DNA from: Betaproteobacteria bacterium
GTDB taxonomy: Bacteria; Pseudomonadota; Gammaproteobacteria; Burkholderiales; Burkholderiaceae
DNA: 15,722 nucleotides
NCBI GenBank assembly: GCA_947468785.1
Contig: CANIMS010000012.1
Coordinates: 1-15,722 of the forward strand
Direction of reading: 5' to 3'
In this document: positions 6,884 through 14,550 of the stretch, piece by piece
Layout: every line of letters begins with the position of its first letter
How positions within the stretch are numbered: the stretch's first letter is position 1
The notes under the pieces: generated by a model
Told to the model about the DNA's origin: nothing
The model's database searches: none
The model's input: the letters and a program-made list of their open reading frames with translations, nothing else
Translations under genes and position numbers: made by a program

Positions 6884-8731
6884 ATGTCATGGTCTGGAAA
6901 ACTTCTCCGCGTTAATTTAAGCAAGGGCACTTGCCAATCAGAACCCCTCAATATGAAGTGGGCTAAAGAGTATTTGGGGTCACGTGGCTTGGCTTCAAAG
7001 TATTTGGTTGAAGAGCTTGATCCAAAAGTGGATCCCCTTTCTCCCGAGAACAAAATTATTTGGGCAACAGGCCCTTTGACAGGGACTATGGCTTCGACTG
7101 GAGGTCGCTATACCGTTGTGACCAAGGGACCGCTAACAGGTGCCATTGCCTGCTCAAACTCGGGCGGCTATTGGGGCGCTGAATTAAAGATGGCTGGCTG
7201 GGATATGGTGATTTTTGAAGGGAAGTCACCTAAGCCCGTGTATTTATATATTGAAAATGATAAGGTTGAATTATTAGACGCTTCTGATTTATGGGGAAGA
7301 TCTGTTTGGGAAACAGAACCAAGCATCAAAATTAAACATCAAGATCCACAGATTAGAGTGTCGTGTATCGGCCGTGCTGGAGAAAATCAGGTTTTATACG
7401 CTGCCATTGTGAATGATCTACATCGTGCGGCTGGCCGCTCTGGTGTTGGAGCAGTAATGGGTAGCAAGAATTTGAAAGCAATTGCAGTACGAGGCACTAA
7501 AGGCGTTGGAAACCTGAAAGATCCAAAAGCATTCATGGCTGCCACTGCTGCAGGTAAAGCTGTATTGGCTGGTCATGCAGTCACTGGAGAGGGACTGCCA
7601 ACTTATGGCACTCAAGTGCTCATGAATGTGATTAATGAAGTGGGAGCCCTTCCTACGCGCAATCACCAGGATGTTCAATTTGAAGGTGCTAAGGATATAT
7701 CTGCCGAAGCGATGGCGGCCCCGCGTGAATCAGATGGCAAGCCTCATTTAGTAACAAATCAAGCTTGCTTTGCTTGTACGATTGCTTGCGGACGTATTTC
7801 AAAAATTGATGACACCCATTTCTCAATTGAAAATAAACCGCAACATATGCATGCATCTGGCGGTCTTGAGTACGAAGCTGCTTGGGCCCTTGGAGCCGCT
7901 AATGGCGTAAATGATTTAGAAACATTGCAATACGCTAACCAGTTATGTAATGAGCAAGGTTTAGATCCTATTTCCTTTGGAGCAACTGTTGGTGCAGTAA
8001 TGGAGCTTTATGAAATGGGTGTTTTGACAAAAGAGCAAATTGGAATCGAGGCTCCTTTTGGCTCAGCTAAGGCTCTTTGTTATTTAGCTGAAATTACTAC
8101 TGAAGGCACTGGTTTTGGAAAAGAGATGGGGCTTGGTTCTGCTCGTTTAACGAAAAAGTATGGACATCCTGATCTTTCAATGAGCGTTAAGGGCCAAGAA
8201 TTCCCAGCATATGATGGCCGAGTCATTCAAGGAATTGGTTTGGCATATGCGACATCTAATCGCGGAGCCTGCCATCTTCGGGGCTACACCATTGCATCAG
8301 AAGTGCTTGGCATACCTGTCAAAACTGAACCTGCTGATACCAATGGCAAACCAGAATTGGTGAAAGCATTCCAAGATGCAACCGCAGCGTTTGATTCAGC
8401 AGGGATTTGCATCTTTACAAGCTTTGCATGGACTTTGGCAGATGTTGCACCACAACTGCAGGCAGCTTGCGGAGATGAATTTACTGTTGAAAACTTAACC
8501 ACTATTGGTGAGCGCATCTGGAATATGGAGCGTGACTTTAATAATCGCGCAGGCTTTACCAATAAAGACGATAAATTACCAAAGCGTTTGATGACTGAGG
8601 CAGCTAAAACAGGGCCTGGTAAAGGGTCAGTCAGTGGTTTGGATAAGATGTTGCCCGAGTACTACAAGATTCGCGGTTGGGATCCCGAAGGGCGCCCGAG
8701 TGCGGAAACCTTGAAACGCTTAGGCCTTTGA
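6884..8731 (+). CDS. aorB: Tungsten-type aldehyde:ferredoxin oxidoreductase, catalytic subunit (AorB-like)
   Basis: Cytoplasmic enzyme oxidising aldehydes to carboxylic acids, or the reverse at low potential, using a bis-pyranopterin tungsten (possibly molybdenum) cofactor and one 4Fe-4S cluster. The 615-residue length is usual for the AOR family. The N-terminal domain shows GPLTGTMASTGGRYTV and KGPLTGAIACSNSGGYWG, typical of the pterin-binding sandwich. The cluster ligands are C295, C298 and C302 (CFACTIAC) plus C509 in DSAGIC. NEQGLD (356-361) and DSAGIC (504-509) correspond to the paired DxxGLx pterin-binding motifs of the Pyrococcus enzyme. AGGA at 6872-6875, eight bases upstream, supports the ATG at 6884. 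It is followed after ten bases by the FAD subunit. Substrate range and metal cannot be read from sequence. All key ligands are intact, so it is probably active. Confidence 0.93.
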   Translation: MSWSGKLLRVNLSKGTCQSEPLNMKWAKEYLGSRGLASKYLVEELDPKVDPLSPENKIIWATGPLTGTMASTGGRYTVVTKGPLTGAIACSNSGGYWGAELKMAGWDMVIFEGKSPKPVYLYIENDKVELLDASDLWGRSVWETEPSIKIKHQDPQIRVSCIGRAGENQVLYAAIVNDLHRAAGRSGVGAVMGSKNLKAIAVRGTKGVGNLKDPKAFMAATAAGKAVLAGHAVTGEGLPTYGTQVLMNVINEVGALPTRNHQDVQFEGAKDISAEAMAAPRESDGKPHLVTNQACFACTIACGRISKIDDTHFSIENKPQHMHASGGLEYEAAWALGAANGVNDLETLQYANQLCNEQGLDPISFGATVGAVMELYEMGVLTKEQIGIEAPFGSAKALCYLAEITTEGTGFGKEMGLGSARLTKKYGHPDLSMSVKGQEFPAYDGRVIQGIGLAYATSNRGACHLRGYTIASEVLGIPVKTEPADTNGKPELVKAFQDATAAFDSAGICIFTSFAWTLADVAPQLQAACGDEFTVENLTTIGERIWNMERDFNNRAGFTNKDDKLPKRLMTEAAKTGPGKGSVSGLDKMLPEYYKIRGWDPEGRPSAETLKRLGL

Positions 8732-8741
8732 GACTTTATTG

Positions 8742-9995
8742 ATGAAGCATGTCATTTTGGGTAATGGCCCAGCTGGAGTGATTGCGGCTGAGACGATTCG
8801 TCAGCGCGCACCTCACGACCAAATTGTGATGATTGGTTCTGAGGATGCGCCCCCATACTCTCGCATGGCAATTCCGTATTTGTTAATGGGCAATATTGAG
8901 GAGTCTGGTACTTATCTGAGGAAGGATGCCGGACATTTTGAAAAACTAAAAATTGAGCAGGTTCACGGTAAAGCATCCTCCGTAGATTTGAAGAATAAAA
9001 AGGTTGAGCTTGATGGCCAATCTATTGCATTTGATAAGCTGTTGATTGCAACAGGTTCAGTTCCAGTTCAGCCTCCAATTCCAGGAATCGATTTACCAGG
9101 CGTACATCCGTGTTGGACTTTAGAGGATGCGCGCTCTATTGCAAAGTTAGCAAAACCAGGTTCAAGAGTGTTGCAAATGGGCGCCGGTTTTATTGGCTGC
9201 ATTATCTTAGAGGCTCTTGCTAGTCGAGAGGTAGAGTTGACCGTTGTCGAGATGGGTGATCGCATGGTACCCCGCATGATGACAAGTGTTGCTGGCGGCA
9301 TGATTAAAAAATGGGTTCAAGAAAAAGGCGTTCAGGTCTTTACTGATACTAAGGTTGAAGCAATTACTCAATCGGGATCGGGCTTAATAGTCAAGCTCTC
9401 AAATGGTAAATCTCTAGAGGTGGATTTAGTGATTTCTGCTACGGGCGTGCGACCCAATATTGCTTTCTTAAAATCCTCTGGCCTTGATATGAATACGGGT
9501 ATTTTGGTCAATGAAGTGATGCAAACATCTCATCCTGATATTTATGCCGCTGGTGATGTCACTGAGGGTATTGATTTTTCTACTGGTGAGAGGATCGTCA
9601 ATGCGATTCAACCAAATGCGGCAGAGCAAGCCAGAATTGCAGGAATTAGCATGACTGGCGGAGATGCTCAAAGCATCGGAGCTCTGCAAATTAACGTTCT
9701 GGATACCTTGGGCTTAATTTCTTCTTCATTTGGTTTATGGGCAGGGGCCAAAGGTGGTGATCATATTGAATTAGTGGATGCAGCCGCTTATAAATATTTA
9801 CGCCTTGAATTTTTAGACGATGTTTTGGTCGGTGCGACTTGCATAGGAAGCACAGAGCATATCGGTGTGCTTCGTGGCCTCATTCAAGGAAAGATTGCAT
9901 TAGGTGAGTGGAAAGAAACTTTATTGGGTGATCCTACTAAAGTAATGGATGCTTACTTGGGAGCGGGGCAAGCGCAATCCTCCTGGATGAATTAA
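8742..9995 (+). CDS. aorC: FAD/NAD(P)-binding oxidoreductase, AOR reductase subunit (AorC-like)
   Basis: Pyridine nucleotide-disulfide type flavoprotein expected to pass electrons from the polyferredoxin to NAD+, or back from NADH. The 417-residue protein begins MKHVILGNGPAG, an FAD-binding GxGxxG at residues 7-12. It has ATGSVP after the first domain, a second dinucleotide-binding motif GAGFIG at 147-152, ATGVRPN, and the FAD-contacting AAGDV with D272. It resembles the N-terminal half of NADH nitrite reductase and ferredoxin/rubredoxin reductases. A TTG one codon upstream (8739) is possible, but ATG 8742 matches the family N-terminus better. Ribosome binding is weak (GAG within the aorB stop), suggesting translational coupling across the ten-base gap. 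Position in the operon makes it the AorC counterpart; the electron acceptor is inference. Confidence 0.88.
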   Translation: MKHVILGNGPAGVIAAETIRQRAPHDQIVMIGSEDAPPYSRMAIPYLLMGNIEESGTYLRKDAGHFEKLKIEQVHGKASSVDLKNKKVELDGQSIAFDKLLIATGSVPVQPPIPGIDLPGVHPCWTLEDARSIAKLAKPGSRVLQMGAGFIGCIILEALASREVELTVVEMGDRMVPRMMTSVAGGMIKKWVQEKGVQVFTDTKVEAITQSGSGLIVKLSNGKSLEVDLVISATGVRPNIAFLKSSGLDMNTGILVNEVMQTSHPDIYAAGDVTEGIDFSTGERIVNAIQPNAAEQARIAGISMTGGDAQSIGALQINVLDTLGLISSSFGLWAGAKGGDHIELVDAAAYKYLRLEFLDDVLVGATCIGSTEHIGVLRGLIQGKIALGEWKETLLGDPTKVMDAYLGAGQAQSSWMN

Positions 9996-10004
9996 GCTTC
10001 AGGT

Positions 10005-10259
10005 ATGCAAGTTACCTTAAAGCTCTTTGCTAGCTTGACTAGTTATTTACCCCCCAATAAAAAAAATGGCATTGAGGCTGATATTGAGGTTGCTGAGGGC
10101 AGTACTATAGGTGACATGATTGAGCTTTATAAGATTCCCAGTAAGTCCGCTCATTTAGTAATGGTCAATGGGGTTTACATCAAACCTGAAGAGCGCAATC
10201 AATACATACTTAAAGCAAACGATGCTTTAGCTATTTGTCCACCAGTAGCCGGCGGATAA
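10005..10259 (+). CDS. MoaD/ThiS-like sulfur carrier protein of the AOR operon
   Basis: Beta-grasp sulfur carrier of 84 residues ending PPVAGG. The C-terminal diglycine is adenylated and thiocarboxylated in MoaD and supplies the dithiolene sulfurs of molybdopterin. The N-terminal strand MQVTLKLFASLTSYLP, the central VAEGSTIGDMIE, the HLVMVNGVYIK strand and the ANDALAICPPVAGG end all fit MoaD/ThiS. It starts nine bases after aorC. Within an AOR operon it is probably a dedicated carrier for tungstopterin, as in aor operons elsewhere that contain a MoaD-like gene. It could also duplicate the general moaD of the cell; no MoaE or MoeB partner is encoded in the window. Confidence 0.85.
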   Translation: MQVTLKLFASLTSYLPPNKKNGIEADIEVAEGSTIGDMIELYKIPSKSAHLVMVNGVYIKPEERNQYILKANDALAICPPVAGG

Positions 10260-10280
10260 TTCATTAACGCTTCAAGCTAG

Positions 10281-10577
10281 ATGCCTCAATTTTCAAGAGT
10301 GATGGGATGTACCCCAGAGGATTTATTGCGCTGGTTGCCAAATGCCCTGGGCGATCTATATCCACATGCTAGTTTGATCATTGATGGGGATGTATTACTA
10401 AAAGCACAAAGCCCTCAGTTGGAAATGATTGGCATCATCAGGCCGACCCGTAAAATTGCCCTCCTGCACATACCTGTTCTAGACCTGAGTCTCCATTTTG
10501 CTAAAAACTGGACTTCGATAGAGTGTGAAAAGGCTTTAAAGCGATTTGATCTTTATACTCGTAGGGGTGGGGGTTAG
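10281..10577 (+). CDS. Uncharacterised 98-residue protein with GGG tail, last gene of the AOR operon
   Basis: I do not recognise a named family with certainty. The product is soluble, with no membrane segment, signal peptide or metal motif (one cysteine in VMGCTPED and one in SIECEKA). The N-terminal third looks helical ([17 protein letters not shown]), the middle alternates short strands ([39 protein letters not shown]), then a helix ends in [12 protein letters not shown]. The last residues recall the exposed glycine tails of ubiquitin-like carriers, and the preceding gene encodes a genuine MoaD-like carrier. It starts 21 bases after that gene with only a weak ribosome binding site, and its stop codon lies inside the operon terminator. 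Good codon usage and operon position support a real gene; a role in AOR maturation or cofactor handling is inference. Confidence 0.75.
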   Translation: MPQFSRVMGCTPEDLLRWLPNALGDLYPHASLIIDGDVLLKAQSPQLEMIGIIRPTRKIALLHIPVLDLSLHFAKNWTSIECEKALKRFDLYTRRGGG

Positions 10578-10598
10578 TTTCAGCCCCTTTTACTTTAT
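10569..10598 (+). terminator. Intrinsic terminator of the AOR operon, overlapping the last stop codon
   Basis: GGGGTT (10570-10575) pairs with AGCCCC (10582-10587), one pair being a wobble, around loop AGTTTC, followed by TTTTACTTTATT. The stem includes the last glycine codons and the first base of the TAG stop of the 98-residue protein. It separates the accessory operon from argJ. Confidence 0.65.
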
Positions 10599-10612
10599 TC
10601 ATTAAGTGTTCT

Positions 10613-11848
10613 ATGACAGTTAACTTAGCTCTTCCCCAAAAAACAGATCTCAAGCCAATTTCTGGTTTTGAGATGGGCATTGCACAGGCTGGTATTAAAA
10701 AACCCAACCGTAAAGATTTATTAGTAATGACTTTAGCGCCAGGTTCTCAGGTGGCTGGTGTCTTCACCTTAAACCGTTTTTGTGCAGCGCCTGTTCAGGT
10801 TTGCCGTGAGCATCTGGCTCAAAATGGGCGTAATGGAGAAATTCGCGCATTGGTAGTGAATACTGGCAATGCTAATGCTGGAACTGGAGAGCAAGGCATG
10901 AAGCATGCTTTGGAGACTTGTGCGGCATTGGCAAAAGATCTGAATCTCAACCCAGAGCAAATTTTGCCTTTCTCTACCGGTGTCATTTTGGAGCCTTTGC
11001 CGATAGCCAAAATTATTATGGCCTTGCCAAAGGCGGTCGCCAATTTGAGTTCTGACAATTGGTTTGATGCTGCTGAAGCCATCATGACAACGGATACGCA
11101 GCCGAAGGCCTGTTCATCAACGATACAAACTCCAAGTGGCACAGTCACCATGACTGGTATTTGTAAGGGCGCTGGAATGATTCACCCAAATATGGCAACG
11201 ATGTTGGGTTTCATTGCTACTGATGCAGGTTTTGCCCCAGGCTTATTGACTGCCTTGACCCGTGAAGTTGCGGATCAATCATTTAACGCTATTACGATTG
11301 ATGGCGACACTTCAACCAATGATTCTTTCATCATTATGGCAACGGGAAAATCTACTGTTCAGATTACCTCTGCTGCTGATTCAAACTATGCCATCTTGCG
11401 CGATGCACTCATTGCGATTGCTAGAAAGTTAGCACAAATGATTGTACGCGATGGTGAAGGGGCTACGAAGTTTATGACCATCGATGTAGTGGGTGGGAAG
11501 ACCACAGAAGAGTGTCGTTTGGTTGCTAAAGCGGTTGCCCATTCCCCATTGGTTAAGACCGCTTTTTTTGCGAGCGATCCCAACCTAGGGCGGATCCTGG
11601 CAGCTATTGGCTATGCTGGAATTACAGATCTTGATGTTGGTAAAGTACAGATGTGGTTAGGTGATGTCTGGGTTGCAAAAGATGGCGGGCGCAACCCTAG
11701 CTACCAGGAGGCGGATGGTCAAAGGGTAATGCAAGCTTCCGAAATTACCATCAAGATTGATCTAGGTCGCGGTAGTGCCGCACAAACGATGTGGACTTGT
11801 GACTTATCGCATGACTACGTTTCAATTAATGCTGATTACCGCTCTTAA
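10613..11848 (+). CDS. argJ: Bifunctional glutamate N-acetyltransferase / amino-acid acetyltransferase ArgJ
   Basis: Arginine biosynthesis enzyme that transfers acetyl from N-acetylornithine to glutamate, and in bifunctional forms also uses acetyl-CoA. The 411-residue precursor self-cleaves into alpha and beta chains between Ala and Thr in [16 protein letters not shown]; the nucleophile is T196. The EGATK motif (DGEGATKFM), DTSTNDS and the C-terminal [15 protein letters not shown] are family signatures. Start ATG 10613 gives the usual N-terminus; no strong Shine-Dalgarno precedes it. It begins 35 bases after the AOR operon, and no strong promoter is evident there, so its transcription may need readthrough or a weak local promoter. 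In related genomes argJ commonly lies near secA, so the AOR operon probably interrupts that linkage. Mono- versus bifunctional activity is not decidable here. Confidence 0.96.
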   Translation: MTVNLALPQKTDLKPISGFEMGIAQAGIKKPNRKDLLVMTLAPGSQVAGVFTLNRFCAAPVQVCREHLAQNGRNGEIRALVVNTGNANAGTGEQGMKHALETCAALAKDLNLNPEQILPFSTGVILEPLPIAKIIMALPKAVANLSSDNWFDAAEAIMTTDTQPKACSSTIQTPSGTVTMTGICKGAGMIHPNMATMLGFIATDAGFAPGLLTALTREVADQSFNAITIDGDTSTNDSFIIMATGKSTVQITSAADSNYAILRDALIAIARKLAQMIVRDGEGATKFMTIDVVGGKTTEECRLVAKAVAHSPLVKTAFFASDPNLGRILAAIGYAGITDLDVGKVQMWLGDVWVAKDGGRNPSYQEADGQRVMQASEITIKIDLGRGSAAQTMWTCDLSHDYVSINADYRS

Positions 11849-11862
11849 TAAAGTAAAAAATC

Positions 11863-12720
11863 ATGAATGAAAAATTAGAGCAGCTTCTCAATCATCTCGA
11901 AACTTTCTTGCCAAAACCTCTAACAGAGGAGGAGTGGAAATCTTCTACTGCATTTAGATGGCGTAGGCGCGATAGTATTTTTGGCAGCATTGGATTTATG
12001 CAGCCAGTCAAGCATGTTTCTGATATCACCTTTGAGGATCTGAAAAATATTGATCGTCAACGTGATGCCATTCGGGACAATACTAAAAACTTTATTCAAA
12101 AGAAGCCTGCTAATAATATTTTGCTCACTGGTGCTAGAGGTACGGGTAAATCTTCACTGATTAAAGCAAGTTTGCATGAATTCGCCAGTCAAGGATTGCG
12201 CTTGGTAGAAGTTGAGAAGGATCATTTAGCTGATCTGGCCGATATTGCAGATATCTTGGCTGAGCGGCATGAGCGCTTTATCATTTTTTGTGATGACCTG
12301 TCTTTTGATGAGGGTGAATCAGGCTACAAGGCCATGAAGTCGGCCCTTGATGGTTCAGTTTCTGCCCAAGTAGACAATATTCTGATTTATGCAACCTCAA
12401 ATCGCCGCCATCTTTTGCCTGAGTATATGAAAGATAACGAGAGTTATGTTCATCAGGATGATGGTGAAATTCATCCAGGTGAAGTGGTAGAAGAAAAGAT
12501 CTCTTTATCCGAGCGATTTGGTTTGTGGCTATCGTTTTATCCACCCAAGCAAGATGAGTATTTAGCAATCGTGGCGCATTGGCTCAATCATTTTGGATTG
12601 AGTACCGCTCAAATTGAAGCTGCACGTTCAGAAGCCTTGATATGGGCTTTGGAGCGTGGCTCACGTTCTGGACGAGTGGCATGGCAATTTGCAAAGCATT
12701 GGGCCGGATCCCATGCCTAA
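11863..12720 (+). CDS. DUF815-family P-loop ATPase
   Basis: Putative AAA-like ATPase of unknown cellular role, 285 residues. Walker A is GARGTGKS at residues 90-97 and Walker B is the hydrophobic strand RFIIFCDDL with D144 and D145. A sensor-like ILIYATSNRRHL follows, then a charged region and SLSERFGLWLSFYPPKQDEY, a hallmark of DUF815 proteins. The C-terminal part is helical with a basic patch ERGSRSGRVAWQF. No membrane segment is present. It starts 14 bases after argJ and ends 12 bases before mutT, so the three genes are probably co-transcribed. This linkage is common in beta-proteobacteria but does not reveal function. Ribosome binding is weak. The family is confident, the function unknown. 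Confidence 0.87.
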   Translation: MNEKLEQLLNHLETFLPKPLTEEEWKSSTAFRWRRRDSIFGSIGFMQPVKHVSDITFEDLKNIDRQRDAIRDNTKNFIQKKPANNILLTGARGTGKSSLIKASLHEFASQGLRLVEVEKDHLADLADIADILAERHERFIIFCDDLSFDEGESGYKAMKSALDGSVSAQVDNILIYATSNRRHLLPEYMKDNESYVHQDDGEIHPGEVVEEKISLSERFGLWLSFYPPKQDEYLAIVAHWLNHFGLSTAQIEAARSEALIWALERGSRSGRVAWQFAKHWAGSHA

Positions 12721-12732
12721 CAGTTCGACCAA

Positions 12733-13149
12733 ATGACTGCTGATCAAAGGCCAGTCACTGAAGTTGCAGCAGGCATTCTGCTAGATGGCCAGGGGCGCTA
12801 TCTTTTGGGTCAAAGACCCGCAGGTAAACCTTATGCAGGCTACTGGGAAGTGCCTGGCGGTAAGATTGAAGCAGGGGAATCTGTTTTTGCAGCGCTCAAG
12901 CGCGAAATGCAAGAAGAGTTGGGAATTGAGATTGAGTCCAGTGAGGAATTAACGGTGCTTGAGCATGATTATCCTCATGCCTATGTGCGCTTACATGTGG
13001 GCATCATTCGGCAATGGTCTGGCACCCCTCGGGGTTGTGAAGGTCAGGCTTTATCTTGGGAATTAATAGGCGCTCAAACACCTTCAGTTGGACCGCTTTT
13101 GCCGGCTGCCTTGCCAATGCTAGAAAGGCTCAGGAGTTTATTGGCCTAA
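12733..13149 (+). CDS. mutT: NUDIX hydrolase MutT (8-oxo-dGTP diphosphatase)
   Basis: Hydrolyses oxidised guanine nucleotides to monophosphates and so prevents A:T to C:G transversions. The 138-residue protein contains a complete NUDIX box: G43, E49, R57, E58, E61, E62 and G64 in the order Gx5Ex7REUxEExGU, with the metal-binding glutamates intact. The preceding LLGQRPAGKPYAGYWEVPGG is the usual MutT substrate-side sequence. Length is close to that of E. coli MutT (129). It follows the DUF815 gene after 12 bases without a clear Shine-Dalgarno. Its stop overlaps the zapD stop from the opposite strand by four bases, leaving no room for a separate terminator. Placement near secA and zapD supports MutT over other NUDIX hydrolases. 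Confidence 0.92.
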   Translation: MTADQRPVTEVAAGILLDGQGRYLLGQRPAGKPYAGYWEVPGGKIEAGESVFAALKREMQEELGIEIESSEELTVLEHDYPHAYVRLHVGIIRQWSGTPRGCEGQALSWELIGAQTPSVGPLLPAALPMLERLRSLLA

Positions 13150-13898
13150 AACTGACAGAGTGTTAGTTTGAATGGCACATCCACGTTGACTAGCTGCGCC
13201 TTTTTATCGCGATCTGCTTTGAGAAAACGAATTGAAAGTAAATATTTATTGGCACTGATTTCTGAAAAGAGGGTGTCATCCTCTACATACAAACGCATTA
13301 ATTGATACACCTTACCAGAGGGTGCCTGTTGAAAGGATCCATTATGCGCAACAACATCTTTTGCCTCGCCTGATTGACGTAGCAAACGTAAAAATAATTG
13401 ACAAGCTTCTTGCCAAGGCAAAAGGGGAATAAGAAAGTTATCTAGTAATTCACGGCGCTCACTTGATGGACTATTTTTCCAAGCGTGATAGCTAGGTAAG
13501 TCAATTGGACTAGTGCCGCCAGGAATATTTAATCTAGTACGAATAGCATTGAGCCATTCATTTTCTGAAATGAGAATATTAGGTCTACCCATCGATTGAT
13601 TAACGCTGCCTGCGACAGAATCTATTTCTGAAAGCGTTTGGGTGAGCGCTTCTTGATCGACTTTTTGTGAAGACTTTAGACCATTCAGGGCATATCTTTG
13701 ACGTTCAAACTCTTTTAAGAGCAAAGACTTGATATCGCCGCGTGAGCCAATGTCACCAAGATCAAACAAAATGGAGATGGCATTGTGGTGCAATTCAGGA
13801 TCATCAGAGCGATTGAAATGATTGAAGCGTGCGAACAGATACTCCAGACGAAGCATGCTTCGAACTAATTCGTTGAAAGGGTATTCGTAAACAATCAC
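13146..13898 (-). CDS. zapD: Cell division protein ZapD (Z-ring bundling factor)
   Basis: Cytoplasmic protein that binds the FtsZ C-terminal peptide and cross-links protofilaments. The 250-residue length is close to the E. coli protein (247). The N-terminus IVYEYPFNELVRSMLRLEYLF and the segment RPNILISENEWLNAIRTRLNIPGG are family hallmarks, followed by ERRELLDNFLIPLLPW and a beta-rich C-terminal domain. The start codon is GTG at 13898, with GAG a few bases upstream; an ATG just upstream is out of frame and hits a stop. It lies 11 bases after coaE in the same operon. The small yacG gene that often follows zapD is absent, because zapD ends against mutT. Its target peptide is present in the FtsZ of this window. 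Confidence 0.94.
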   Translation of the reverse strand: MIVYEYPFNELVRSMLRLEYLFARFNHFNRSDDPELHHNAISILFDLGDIGSRGDIKSLLLKEFERQRYALNGLKSSQKVDQEALTQTLSEIDSVAGSVNQSMGRPNILISENEWLNAIRTRLNIPGGTSPIDLPSYHAWKNSPSSERRELLDNFLIPLLPWQEACQLFLRLLRQSGEAKDVVAHNGSFQQAPSGKVYQLMRLYVEDDTLFSEISANKYLLSIRFLKADRDKKAQLVNVDVPFKLTLCQF

Positions 13899-13909
13899 AA
13901 GCTCATATT

Positions 13910-14539
13910 CTATGACGAACTGAGGCGAGCTTTCTGAATCCCAAGGATTTTTTGGTGCAATAGCTCCACTGGACCATTGAGCTCTGTTAGCTTGCCCTGG
14001 TTCTCAATAATGGTATTAGCGGCAGCAAGTCGTGTTTGGCGACTGGTTTGGGTTTTGAGAATTGCCTCAGCCTCGTCTCTGGACAGATTGCTGCGCTGCA
14101 TCACTCTTTGTATCTGAAGGTCCTCTGGGCAATCCACAACGACTAGATGATCGATTTGCTCATTCCAGCCCCCAGATTCGATTAGTAAGGGGACCACAAA
14201 AACCAGATACGGAAAGTCGGCATCAGCTAGCCGGTAGGCCTGTTTGATGGTTTCTTGACGGATTAGTGGATGAGTAATGTCTTCAAGAGCTTTTTTAGCC
14301 TCAGGGTTTTGAAAGACTAGCGAGCGCATCTTAGTTCTATCGAGCGCACCCTTCGCATCAATGAATTCAGCGCCAAAATACTCTTGAATGCGGGGAATAG
14401 CCTTTCCGTTAGGAGCGGTAATCTGGTGTGCAATAAGATCGGTGTCAATGATTCCCGCACCGAACTGAGCCAATAAATTACTAACAGCTGTTTTGCCCGA
14501 ACCAATACCTCCTGTCAGGCCAATCAGTGGCAGGCGCAT
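13910..14539 (-). CDS. coaE: Dephospho-CoA kinase CoaE
   Basis: Catalyses the last step of coenzyme A synthesis, phosphorylating dephospho-CoA with ATP in the cytoplasm. The chosen start (ATG 14539) gives 209 residues, the usual length, beginning MRLPLIGLTGGIGSGKT with the P-loop at residues 7-17. Other CoaE marks are DTDLIAHQ, the THPLIR motif, VFVVPLLIESG and the lid-like QRSNLSRDEAEAILKTQ. A longer reading from 14596 adds 19 polar residues and overlaps pilD by 46 bases; it is less likely. From 14539 the gap to the pilD stop is 11 bases. Neither start has a strong Shine-Dalgarno, so coupling to pilD is plausible. The order pilC-pilD-coaE-zapD is a standard proteobacterial arrangement. Confidence 0.95.
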   Translation of the reverse strand: MRLPLIGLTGGIGSGKTAVSNLLAQFGAGIIDTDLIAHQITAPNGKAIPRIQEYFGAEFIDAKGALDRTKMRSLVFQNPEAKKALEDITHPLIRQETIKQAYRLADADFPYLVFVVPLLIESGGWNEQIDHLVVVDCPEDLQIQRVMQRSNLSRDEAEAILKTQTSRQTRLAAANTIIENQGKLTELNGPVELLHQKILGIQKARLSSS

Positions 14540-14550
14540 TTTTAATGCAC

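Noticed and set aside
8284..8562. 92-codon open frame on the minus strand inside the AOR catalytic gene
   Set aside because: It is antisense to conserved cofactor-binding codons and has no independent support.
6226..10612. Mobile-element or phage origin of the AOR operon
   Set aside because: No transposase, integrase, terminal inverted repeats, target duplications or attachment-like repeats were found at its borders.
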